Of a stretch of DNA of 64,000 bases, positions 27,569 to 35,080 are shown piece after piece. The notes below the pieces were generated by a model. The model searched no databases. It saw only the letters and a list, made by a program, of their open reading frames with translations, and was not told where the DNA came from. Position numbers and translations under genes: made by a program. This stretch comes from Cyclobacteriaceae bacterium (GTDB lineage: Bacteria; Bacteroidota; Bacteroidia; Cytophagales; Cyclobacteriaceae). The number at the start of each line of letters is the position of its first letter. Position 1 is the first letter of the stretch. The DNA is taken from NCBI GenBank assembly GCA_028284125.1, contig JANQSI010000013.1, forward strand, positions 124,001-188,000, given 5' to 3'.

Positions 27569-27703
27569 ATCCCTTTTAAATGTCTTAAATCAACTGAGAT
27601 AGTGGAACTTAAGAATAGTTAAATAACTTCAAAAGGATTGTTTTCAAACTTGAAAGGTTTGCATAGAGACCAATGTGGTCGATTACTGTTGATAGATTCT
27701 ACT

Positions 27704-28234
27704 CTATCGAGCAGGCCGGAATACTTTCATTTCCTCTTCATTCGTCTCAAGGTAAGGACCTTCAATTAGGTCGATACAATACGGAATCGCAGGAAAAACT
27801 GCCTCAAGGCATTCACGAATAGATTTTGGTTTCCCAGGCAGGTTGACAATCAAAGAACTTCCTCTTATTCCAGCTGTCTGCCTGGAAAGGATCGCCGTTG
27901 GTACATATTGTAGACTCACTTGCCTCATTTGCTCACCAAAGCCCGGAAGTACTTTTTCAGATACAGCAATAGTAGCTTCAGGTGTTACATCACGTTTTGC
28001 AGGACCTGTCCCACCAGTGGTGACAATGAGGCAGCAAGACTGCTCGTCGGCCATTCTGATCATTTCTTTTTCTAGTAACTCCTGCTCATCTGGAATTACA
28101 GCATACTCCGTTTCCCATGAATTAGTTAACCACAAATCCAAAAGTCGTTTGACTTCTTTCCCAGGTAAATCTTCATATTCTCCTCGACTTGCTCGGTCGG
28201 ATACATTGATAATTCCAATCTTTACTTTTTCCAT
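27704..28234 (-). CDS. mogA: Molybdopterin adenylyltransferase
   Basis: The 176-residue protein has the MogA/MoaB fold signatures: IGIINVSDRASRGEYEDLPGKEV at the start, CLIVTTGGTGPAKRDVTPEAT (the TTGGTG nucleotide loop, about 74-94), and IRGSSLIVNLPGKPKSIRECLEAVFPAI (about 125-152). It adenylylates molybdopterin before molybdate insertion. There are no other moa or moe genes next to it, and it follows the sulfatase gene by 20 nt on the same strand. MoaB is a close paralogue and cannot be fully excluded. Confidence 0.88.
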   Translation of the reverse strand: MEKVKIGIINVSDRASRGEYEDLPGKEVKRLLDLWLTNSWETEYAVIPDEQELLEKEMIRMADEQSCCLIVTTGGTGPAKRDVTPEATIAVSEKVLPGFGEQMRQVSLQYVPTAILSRQTAGIRGSSLIVNLPGKPKSIRECLEAVFPAIPYCIDLIEGPYLETNEEEMKVFRPAR

Positions 28235-28254
28235 TTATTCTATTCGCAACTTAA

Positions 28255-29883
28255 TTATTGATTGTCGTTGAGGGCTTCACCTGGTTGGGGAGTTGGTATT
28301 TGAACCTTAACATGTTCTTGGTAAACTTCCCATTCAGATAGTAATTCAGCATATTTTTCAGGATAGTCACCTTTCACATCTGTTTGTTCGCCCAAATCTT
28401 TTGAGAGATCGAAAAGTTCAAAATTGACTTCATTGAATGGCAATTTCATATTTACCAACTTCCAATCTCCTTTGCGAACGAGGACATGACCTCTATGTTC
28501 CAGAATAAAACTATAGTCCCGCTCATGTATTGCCTCAGATTTCCCCTCCAATAATGACTTCATCGACTTACCTTCAAGTGGATAGATTGATTGATTGCTT
28601 TCTGGGTATCGTGCTCCTACGAATTCATACAGCGTGGGAGCAATGTCCTTTATCGAAGCAAAAGCATGAGTTACCTCATTGATCTTTAGTCCTGGACCAG
28701 AAATAATAAATGGTGTATTTATCCCTCCTTGAGTAGTGTATGATTTGTAATATTTAAATACCGATGTACCTGCCTCAGCCCATTGTGGGCCATACGAAAC
28801 AAAAGATTTTGCCGTACCCATGGTATCATAATGAGTTGTATAGTGTTGTCTCAAGAAATCTCCAAAATATTCATGATTATAGAAGTCCTCAGCAGCCGCA
28901 CCATTATCGGAGAAAAAAATTACAAGTGTATTGGCTAGTTGGTCCGTTTTTCTTAGGTATGAAATAAGCTTTCCGATATTGTAATCAAGGTTATCAACCA
29001 TCCCCGCATAGATTTCCATTGCTCTGGATTGCCATTTTTGATCTTCTTTAGAAAGCGAATCCCACGGAGTAACAGATGGGTTAACTTTTGGAAGCTGAGC
29101 ATTTTCAGGGATAAACCCCAATTTCTTTTGTTTTTCAAATCTGCGTAATCTCAATGCTTCATATCCATCATCATACATTCCCTCGTATTTTTCGCTAAAC
29201 TTAGGATCGACTTGAAGCGGCCAATGAGGACTTGTATAGGCTGCAAATGCAAAAAAAGGAGAGTCGTCCTCTTTGTAACTGTCTATATAGGAAATGAGCT
29301 TATCTGTGTAAAAATCTGTTGAATATGCCCCCTCTGGCCAAGAAGTCGAAACTCCATTTTCGGTATAAGGAGAAATAGGTTCTTCTGGAAATACTCCAAC
29401 ATGGTTATAGTGATTTCCGGCACCTTCCAACAGAGCAAAAGCATTTTCAAACCCTTTTTTCGTGGGGTCTTGATCCGGAGTTTTTCCCAGGTGCCATTTC
29501 CCAGTCATCATAGTATGATACCCGGACTCTTTAAGTAATTGTGGAATGGGAATCACTCGATCACTTAAATGTCCTTCATACCCAAAAACATCTGTTACCA
29601 AATCTTGAGATCCCATCCCAGCGATGTGATTGTCTGTTCCGGAAAGTAGCATTGCTCGAGTGACAGCACAGTATGGCGAAGTATGAAAGCGACTAAAAAC
29701 CACTCCTTGCTTGGCTAAAGAATCAAGATTTGGAGTTTTAATATCTCCTCCAAACACACCTAAATCGGTATAACCAAGATCATCTGCCACTATGAGTAGA
29801 ATATTCGGCCTTATTTCTTTCTTGTTCTGAGGAGAGCAGGCCACCAGGCAAAAGACGATTGCGTAAGAGAAGTACTTCATCAA
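28255..29883 (-). CDS. Arylsulfatase-family lipoprotein
   Basis: This is a 542-residue sulfatase with lipobox LVAC at about residues 13-16. NILLIVADDLGYTDLGVFGGDIKTPNLD provides the metal-binding Asp pair, GKWHLGKTPDQDPTKKGF the substrate-site Lys/His, and VIFFSDNGAAAED the C-terminal metal residues. The residue converted to formylglycine would be Cys72 in PYCAVTRAMLLSG. The motif here is C-A-V-T-R, with Val where the consensus has Pro or Ala. It resembles the large arylsulfatase group related to AtsA. The substrate may be a sulfated glycan or aryl sulfate. No sulfatase-maturing enzyme is in the window. Confidence 0.88.
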   Translation of the reverse strand: MMKYFSYAIVFCLVACSPQNKKEIRPNILLIVADDLGYTDLGVFGGDIKTPNLDSLAKQGVVFSRFHTSPYCAVTRAMLLSGTDNHIAGMGSQDLVTDVFGYEGHLSDRVIPIPQLLKESGYHTMMTGKWHLGKTPDQDPTKKGFENAFALLEGAGNHYNHVGVFPEEPISPYTENGVSTSWPEGAYSTDFYTDKLISYIDSYKEDDSPFFAFAAYTSPHWPLQVDPKFSEKYEGMYDDGYEALRLRRFEKQKKLGFIPENAQLPKVNPSVTPWDSLSKEDQKWQSRAMEIYAGMVDNLDYNIGKLISYLRKTDQLANTLVIFFSDNGAAAEDFYNHEYFGDFLRQHYTTHYDTMGTAKSFVSYGPQWAEAGTSVFKYYKSYTTQGGINTPFIISGPGLKINEVTHAFASIKDIAPTLYEFVGARYPESNQSIYPLEGKSMKSLLEGKSEAIHERDYSFILEHRGHVLVRKGDWKLVNMKLPFNEVNFELFDLSKDLGEQTDVKGDYPEKYAELLSEWEVYQEHVKVQIPTPQPGEALNDNQ

Positions 29884-30009
29884 TAAAGAAAATTTACATC
29901 TAGGTGAGTCTTAACTTTTCTCAAATATATCGATAGTATTCACCTGACTGGAAATTACTTCACTAATGCCTGTTAATGATTAGTTTGAAATTACGACAAA
30001 AAAATACAA

Positions 30010-30351
30010 TTAAGAATTCATTAGCCTTGATTTTGTGATGAAGCGAACACCAAGTGGAATTTCCAACGAGAAGCTTGCACCTCTTCCTTCTACAACATCA
30101 ATAGTTAAGTGTGTATGTTTCCAGTATTCGTACTGATCCTGGTTCATGTAAAAAGGACATCCTGCAATTTCACCGAGAAATACATCTGAATCATCAATGT
30201 AAAATTCACCTTTCGCATAGCACATGGGTGCTGAACCATCACAACATCCACCACTTTGGTGAAAGATAAGTTCACCATGTTCTTGCTTTAGTCGATTGAT
30301 AAGCGCCACTGCTGATGCAGTGGTGCTTACTCTTTCTTTTTCGGTTTGCAT
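30010..30351 (-). CDS. DUF779 protein paired with aldehyde dehydrogenase
   Basis: The 113-residue protein shows the DUF779 core: LKQEHGELIFHQSGGCCDGSAPMCYAKGEF (two adjacent Cys and a later Cys), GCPFYMNQDQYEYWKHTHLTIDVVEGRGASFSLE. The family nearly always sits next to aldehyde dehydrogenase genes of the ExaC/AldB type, as here: it starts two bases beyond the dehydrogenase stop. Its molecular role is not established; an iron-sulfur or redox role is suggested by the cysteines only. Confidence 0.9.
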   Translation of the reverse strand: MQTEKERVSTTASAVALINRLKQEHGELIFHQSGGCCDGSAPMCYAKGEFYIDDSDVFLGEIAGCPFYMNQDQYEYWKHTHLTIDVVEGRGASFSLEIPLGVRFITKSRLMNS

Positions 30352-30352
30352 A

Positions 30353-31876
30353 CTAAAAGAATCCTAGAGCATTCTTATCGTATGAGATAAGCATGTTCTT
30401 CGTCTGGCGATAGTGCGACAACATCATTTTGTGTGTCTCTCTACCAATACCTGACTTTTTATACCCTCCAAATGGAGCATGTGCCGGATACAAATGGTAG
30501 CAATTCACCCAAACTCTCCCTGCTTCAATTGCACGGGATATTTTGTAGGCCTGATGAGAATCTCTGGTCCAAACACCGGCTCCCAATCCATATAGTGTAT
30601 CGTTCGCAATGGCTATGGCATCTTCCTCATCTTTGAAAGCAGTTACGCAAACAACAGGTCCGAATATTTCTTCCTGGAAGACACGCATCTTATTATTGCC
30701 TTTTAGGATAGTTGGTTCGATGTAGAACCCTCCATCGAGCCCTTCGTTGTAAGCAGCTTTTCCACCAGTAAGCACTTCACATCCCTCTTCTTTACCTATA
30801 TCGATGTAATTAAGGATTTTCTCATATTGATCGTTTGAGGCCTGGGCTCCCATCATCGTGTTTGGATCAAGTGGGTGTCCCAATTTAATTTTCTCGACAC
30901 GTTCTACGACACGTTCTATAAATTCATCATAGATACTTTCCTGAACCAGCATTCTGGAAGGACACGTACATACTTCGCCTTGATTTAATGCAAACATGGC
31001 TGCTCCTTCCAGACACTTATCAAAGAATTCGTCATCCGCTTCCATGATGTTCTCAAAGAAAATATTAGGCGATTTTCCACCAAGTTCAAGTGTAACAGGC
31101 ACAATATTTTTAGAAGCATATTGCATGATAAGCTGGCCGGTAGTCGTTTCACCAGTGAAAGCTACTTTTTTCACTTTAGGGCTACTGGCAAGTGGTTTAC
31201 CAGCTTCAGCACCAAAGCCATTTACCACATTTAAAACTCCAGCTGGGAGCACTTCTTCCAGGAGTTCAATTAAAACGAGGATTCCGACAGGGGTTTGTTC
31301 TGCTGGTTTTAGTACGACGCAATTACCTGCTGCGAGAGCAGGTGCTACTTTCCAAGTGGCCATCAGGATAGGGAAGTTCCACGGGATGATTTGTGCAACC
31401 ACTCCAAGCGGTTCCTGAATGTTCATGGTCAAGGTATTTTCGTCAAGTTCACTTGCAGTACCTTCTTCAGCTCTAATTACACCAGCGAAATACCTGAAAT
31501 GATCGATGGCTAATGGAAGATCAGCCGCTGTAGTTTCTCTAATGGCTTTTCCGTTATCCCATGTTTCAGCTCGAGCTAACACGTCAAGATTTTCTTCCAT
31601 GATATCGGCAATCTTTAGAAGGATATTGCTTCTTTCTGTCACAGAAGCTTTCTTCCAGGTCTTGAAAGCTTCCCACCCAGCATCGATGGCCAGGTCAATA
31701 TCTTCTTGTGTTGATCTTGGGATCTTGGTAAAGCTATTACCATCTACTGGGGAGATATTTTCGAAGTACTCGCCTTTGACAGGAGATACCCATTTTCCTC
31801 CAATGTAGTTTTCATACTGATCCTTAAACTTCGGTTTTTGGATCGATTCCTGGGTAGTAGTTAATGAATCGCTCAT
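30353..31876 (-). CDS. NAD(P)-dependent aldehyde dehydrogenase (ExaC/AldB type)
   Basis: The 507-residue ALDH has [32 protein letters not shown] (cofactor site), [14 protein letters not shown] (catalytic Glu), [15 protein letters not shown] (catalytic Cys in GEVC) and [10 protein letters not shown]. The GEVCTCPSR motif and C-terminal [26 protein letters not shown] are those of acetaldehyde/chloroacetaldehyde dehydrogenases paired with DUF779. It oxidises short aldehydes to acids. It is transcribed divergently from an AraC regulator, with two direct repeats between the two genes. Confidence 0.95.
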   Translation of the reverse strand: MSDSLTTTQESIQKPKFKDQYENYIGGKWVSPVKGEYFENISPVDGNSFTKIPRSTQEDIDLAIDAGWEAFKTWKKASVTERSNILLKIADIMEENLDVLARAETWDNGKAIRETTAADLPLAIDHFRYFAGVIRAEEGTASELDENTLTMNIQEPLGVVAQIIPWNFPILMATWKVAPALAAGNCVVLKPAEQTPVGILVLIELLEEVLPAGVLNVVNGFGAEAGKPLASSPKVKKVAFTGETTTGQLIMQYASKNIVPVTLELGGKSPNIFFENIMEADDEFFDKCLEGAAMFALNQGEVCTCPSRMLVQESIYDEFIERVVERVEKIKLGHPLDPNTMMGAQASNDQYEKILNYIDIGKEEGCEVLTGGKAAYNEGLDGGFYIEPTILKGNNKMRVFQEEIFGPVVCVTAFKDEEDAIAIANDTLYGLGAGVWTRDSHQAYKISRAIEAGRVWVNCYHLYPAHAPFGGYKKSGIGRETHKMMLSHYRQTKNMLISYDKNALGFF

Positions 31877-31988
31877 AACGTTTATGATTTAAGTTTTCAA
31901 TAATTTTTAACAAATGGCTCAATGAATATGATTTTTATAATTGAGCTGCGTTTTCAAAACTATGAATTAGAAAATCCTAATTACATGA

Positions 31989-32021
31989 ACTATTCTATCA
32001 GTCATTTGCACTATTCTCTCA
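31989..32021. promoter_or_regulatory. Direct-repeat operator candidate for the AraC regulator of aldehyde dehydrogenase
   Basis: ACTATTCTATCA at 31989-32000 and ACTATTCTCTCA at 32010-32021 match at 11 of 12 positions and are 21 bp apart, two helical turns. Tandem same-face half-sites of this kind are what AraC-family proteins bind. The pair lies 79 nt before the regulator and 113 nt before the dehydrogenase start. Confidence 0.6.
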
Positions 32022-32099
32022 AATAGGCTTTTGGATTGAAAAATGACAAATCTTTGGTTAAATTGTAGGAGGCTATTTTGATTTGAAAGTTGTCTCGTA

Positions 32100-33008
32100 A
32101 TGGAAATCCCTCAGCATTTTTACACGCATAGAAAGCTAGAAAACCTCGTCGAAAACCGAACAACGTACACGGTTGAGAGCGCAGAGCTCAATGTATACGA
32201 AACGCACCACTATGCAGAAGAAGTGATCCTTCAATTTCATCAACCAGTCTTTGCCAGCATGATAGAAGGTAAGAAAATCATGCACTTAAGAGATCAGGAT
32301 CCTTTTGACTTTCTTCCAGGGCAATCTGTTATGATGCCATCCAATGAGGTAATGAAAATTGACTTTCCTGAGGCTACTGAGAATAATCCAACAAGATGTC
32401 TTGCAATGACGGTCGCCCCGGAAAAAATCAAAAGAATCATAGAGGAACTGAATTACGCTTATCCTAAATCTGATGAAGAGTGGAGACCTTCAAGTATCAA
32501 CTATACGTTTTCTAACGATGAAGCAATCCGTCAGATCATCAATAGATTGATGTTTCTGTTTATTGAAAACCATGAATCGAAAGATCTATTTGTGGATATG
32601 ATGCTGAGAGAACTGGTAGTGAGAATATTGCAATCGGAAAATCGATTTCAATTAGAAGCTAGAAGTGATACATTATCAGGTTCGAATCGATTGGCAACCA
32701 CGCTACGTTATATAAAAAATAATCTTGACAAACCTATATCTGTCACGGAGCTTAGTGAAAAAGTATGTACCAGTGAGTCAAATTTTTATAAGATTTTTAG
32801 AAATGAATTAGGAGTTACTCCTGTTGAATATATTAACTCAGAGCGTATCAAGAAAGCCACTCAAATGCTGAGCAACCCTGAAGTCAAAATAAAGGAAGTA
32901 TATATGGCCTGTGGGTTCAATAACATTTCCTATTTCGTTCGGGCGTTTAAAAAGTTTACCCAAAAGACACCATCTCAATTTCAGAACGAAAGCAAAACCT
33001 TGTATTAG
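32100..33008 (+). CDS. AraC-family regulator, probable activator of the aldehyde dehydrogenase operon
   Basis: This is a 302-residue soluble AraC-type protein. The N-terminal about 190 residues form a cupin-like effector domain (VTVESAEL.. through LFVDMMLRELVVRIL). The C-terminal domain has two helix-turn-helix units: PISVTELSEKVCTSESNFYKIFRNELGVTPVEY and IKEVYMACGFNNISYFVRAFKKFTQKTPSQF. It is divergent from the aldehyde dehydrogenase-DUF779 pair, which it most likely controls through the 21-bp-spaced repeats upstream. An aldehyde or alcohol is the expected effector by analogy with similar loci. Confidence 0.9.
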   Translation: MEIPQHFYTHRKLENLVENRTTYTVESAELNVYETHHYAEEVILQFHQPVFASMIEGKKIMHLRDQDPFDFLPGQSVMMPSNEVMKIDFPEATENNPTRCLAMTVAPEKIKRIIEELNYAYPKSDEEWRPSSINYTFSNDEAIRQIINRLMFLFIENHESKDLFVDMMLRELVVRILQSENRFQLEARSDTLSGSNRLATTLRYIKNNLDKPISVTELSEKVCTSESNFYKIFRNELGVTPVEYINSERIKKATQMLSNPEVKIKEVYMACGFNNISYFVRAFKKFTQKTPSQFQNESKTLY

Positions 33009-33054
33009 ATACCCAAATTTCTGATTTGCTTCGGCTAGATAGAAACTCTTGATA

Positions 33055-33069
33055 ATTCTATCCTAGAAT
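33055..33069. promoter_or_regulatory. ATTCTA-N3-TAGAAT palindrome upstream of the membrane AraC gene
   Basis: A perfect 6+3+6 dyad lies 41 nt before the TTG start of the membrane AraC regulator, in the 101-nt spacer after the soluble AraC gene. It may be an autoregulatory site; nothing else supports it. Confidence 0.35.
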
Positions 33070-33109
33070 CAACTGCTTTAATTTTGGTGAACGTTTAAGC
33101 AAAACACAA

Positions 33110-34276
33110 TTGCAAGTCATTTTAATTATAGGTGCTGCCCAGGCGCTTTTCTTTTCCATATTGCTTATCAATAAAAAGAAAGGAAAGTTGCATGACAAGA
33201 TATTGGCAGTATGGCTTGCGGTCCTGGCGTTGCATCTTTCGTTTGCCTACTGGCTTTTTCTCCAACAGCCGACTTACCTGAACTATGCGGGGTACGACGC
33301 TGGCATTATTGTACTGTACTATTCCCTGATGTACATCTATGCGAAATCCATTATTTCAGGACATGAGCGGTTAGAGTGGAAGTGGCTAATTCATCTGTTG
33401 CCTTGCCTACTGGTTTATGCCACATCGCTTCCTTTCATCCGGTTGAGTGAGCTGGAAAAATCCAATGTCTTAAGCCAGCCTCTATCTCCTCTTCTCCTGG
33501 CAAGCCTCTTTTTGGCCATCGTATTTTCCATTGCCTACCTGATTGTCGTTTTTCGTCTCATCGGCAAACATGATGTGAACATCAAAAAGGCCTACTCCTA
33601 CGATGACACGATCAATCTGATATGGCTTAAGAAGCTAGCCATTGTATTGACAGGAATTTCGTTCTTCTTTTTGATTGCAGTAGGTTACGTCTACTACCTA
33701 AGATTTACCTCATCAGAAAGCTCCATCCAATTGTATTCTAACCTTGATTTTATAGGGTACACCTTATTTACGCTTTTTATTTATCTATTAGGGTATTTCG
33801 GCTACCGACAGGGTAACATATTTACTCATCAACCAAGAACGGTGGATGGTTTCTTGGGTGAATCGATCAGTGAAACCATTCCCAAAAGATCAAACAACAA
33901 GCAAGAGGAGGAAAAGAATGAAAGTCAGGACAAGCAGTTTGTCAAGCTCCTGGATGAATACATGAAAAATGAGCAGCCGTATCTGAACAGTACGTTATCC
34001 CTTTATCAATTGGCTAAACAGATGGAGGTGTCTTCTCATTATCTATCTCACATTCTCAACAACAGGATACGCAAGAATTTCTATGAGTTTGTCAATCAAT
34101 ACCGCATTGATGAGGTGAAAAGAAGAATAGTCTCCGACCAAAATTCAAAATATACCATTCTCGCCATCGCCCTGGATTGCGGTTTCAATTCAAAAGCCAC
34201 CTTCAATCGTACGTTTAAAAACTACACCGGGTACACACCTTCCCAATTCCAACAAGAGTTTACAGGGTCTGAGTAA
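33110..34276 (+). CDS. Membrane-bound AraC-family regulator
   Basis: This is a 388-residue protein from a TTG start. Seven or so hydrophobic helices fill residues 1-240 (VILIIGAAQALFFSILLI first, FIGYTLFTLFIYLLGYFGY last). After a charged linker (NNKQEEEKNESQDK), the DNA-binding part has STLSLYQLAKQMEVSSHYLSHILNNRI and YTILAIALDCGFNSKATFNRTFKNYTGYTPSQFQ. This 7TM-AraC layout is common in Bacteroidota; the signal sensed is unknown. A perfect ATTCTA-TCC-TAGAAT palindrome sits 41 nt before the start. A mobile element remnant follows directly downstream. Confidence 0.88.
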   Translation: MQVILIIGAAQALFFSILLINKKKGKLHDKILAVWLAVLALHLSFAYWLFLQQPTYLNYAGYDAGIIVLYYSLMYIYAKSIISGHERLEWKWLIHLLPCLLVYATSLPFIRLSELEKSNVLSQPLSPLLLASLFLAIVFSIAYLIVVFRLIGKHDVNIKKAYSYDDTINLIWLKKLAIVLTGISFFFLIAVGYVYYLRFTSSESSIQLYSNLDFIGYTLFTLFIYLLGYFGYRQGNIFTHQPRTVDGFLGESISETIPKRSNNKQEEEKNESQDKQFVKLLDEYMKNEQPYLNSTLSLYQLAKQMEVSSHYLSHILNNRIRKNFYEFVNQYRIDEVKRRIVSDQNSKYTILAIALDCGFNSKATFNRTFKNYTGYTPSQFQQEFTGSE

Positions 34277-34308
34277 GAAGTGATTCAATTTTTCAGAGCT
34301 ATTGATAT

Positions 34309-34336
34309 CCCCCACTGGCGGGGGTTAGGGGGTGGA
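34309..34336 (+). repeat. Left inverted end of the DUF559 element
   Basis: This 28-bp sequence starts CCCCCACTGGCGGGGG and ends TTAGGGGGTGGA. CCCCC and GGGGG can form a 5-bp stem over ACTGGC. It begins 33 nt after the membrane AraC stop codon, so it may also act as that gene's 3' hairpin. Confidence 0.75.
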
Positions 34337-34346
34337 TTGTTTATCG

Positions 34347-34787
34347 TTATGAATTTCGGCTCTTCCGTGATTTAGGAAGAGGAATATCATTTTGCTGGAT
34401 TATTTCTTTTACTTCACTTTCTATGCTTTGACGTACACTATTTATATGATTCAATACGGACTAATCAGAAAAACGAAGCAATTTGAAACCGGCCTCCTCC
34501 AAGTGTTTCTGCCTTATCCCGTCTTTTTTAGTAAAAGATTCATAGCTATGAGTTATACCATCTACTTCAATGATGAGCATTAACTCTTTACACATGAAGT
34601 CAGCAATGTAGCTTAAAACAGGCCTTTGTCGACGAAAAGTAAAACCCATCATACTGCCTGCCCTCAGAACATACTTCCAAAGACATGCCTCAGCCTTTGT
34701 CATCTCTTTTCTTAGCTTGTTGGCATTTGCCTTTAAATCTTTGTTGTATCCGTAATTATTTCGTTTGGATGGTTTCACAATCGACAA
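34347..34787 (-). pseudogene. DUF559 endonuclease-like gene with in-frame amber stop
   Basis: The first 108 codons (TTG start at 34787) encode a DUF559 domain: LRKEMTKAEACLWKYVLRAG, FTFRRQRPVLSYIADF, LMLIIEVDGITHSY, RQKHLEEAGFKLLRF. This is the Vsr/PD-(D/E)XK-like core. A TAG at 34461-34463 stops it right after LRFSD. The same frame then stays open for 37 codons, reading SVLNHINSVRQSIE and IPLPKSRKSRNS to TAA at 34347. SVLNHINSV is what a DUF559 C-terminal helix should look like, so a single nonsense change has cut a formerly longer protein. DUF559 proteins are presumed nucleases; function is unproven. Confidence 0.75.
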
Positions 34788-34813
34788 ATTAAGAAAAATC
34801 TATTTCACTAAGG

Positions 34814-34841
34814 TCCACCCCCTACCCCCCGCGAGCGGGGG
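34814..34841 (-). repeat. Right inverted end of the DUF559 element
   Basis: This is the reverse-complement partner of 34309-34336: on the minus strand it starts CCCCCGCTCGCGGGGGG and ends TAGGGGGTGGA. It differs from the left copy at three positions. Confidence 0.75.
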
Positions 34842-34943
34842 AAAGCTAACTTGCCAACTAGGTATTCACATCTCAACCTGACAGTATTGGTCTATAGTAA
34901 GTGGTTCAAAGTCTTTACAACCCACTGACCACCATCACTAATA

Positions 34944-35032
34944 GGTCTCATCAAATAATCCATAAAGACCTGATAAAAAGAATGTTATGACTTACTGAGA
35001 CGTTCCGTGGGTCTCATCGGTTCGATTGAGAC
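34944..35032. promoter_or_regulatory. Repeated GGTCTCATC / GAGAC sites upstream of the envelope operon
   Basis: GGTCTCATC occurs at 34944-34952 and 35010-35018. GAGAC, its inverse core, occurs at 34997-35001 and 35028-35032, so GAGAC...GTCTC inverted pairs are formed. The cluster ends 49 nt before the MMPL transporter start at 35081. It is a candidate operator for an unlinked regulator. The rest of the 239-nt spacer holds no gene that I can see. Confidence 0.4.
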
Positions 35033-35080
35033 GATTTCATTTGCTCCCCTCCCTTTCTTCGTGTCAAATACTTACGAAAA

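Larger units (their letters stand above)
34309..34841. mobile_element. DUF559 inverted-repeat element (533 bp)
   Basis: The element is bounded by two 28-bp GC-rich inverted ends (34309-34336 and 34814-34841), matching at 25 of 28 positions when one is reverse-complemented. Each begins CCCCC, has an inner GCGGGGG that can pair with it, and ends TAGGGGGTGGA. The only gene inside is a DUF559 nuclease-like gene, now broken. There is no transposase. The size, the G-run ends in AT-rich DNA and the single endonuclease-like gene fit a small non-autonomous or self-homing cassette, comparable in logic to REP/RAYT units; mobility is inferred. Confidence 0.6.

Noticed and set aside
27843-28271. 142-codon plus-strand ORF opposite mogA
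   Set aside because: It lies antisense to nearly all of mogA, whose motifs are unambiguous, and has no recognisable domain.
30996-31418. 140-codon plus-strand ORF opposite the aldehyde dehydrogenase
   Set aside because: Antisense to the catalytic core of a strongly supported ALDH; Ser/Pro/Ala-rich shadow translation.
34261-34841. Insertion sequence with transposase
   Set aside because: No DDE, serine or HUH transposase motif is present; the only gene is DUF559, so it was called an inverted-repeat element and not an IS.
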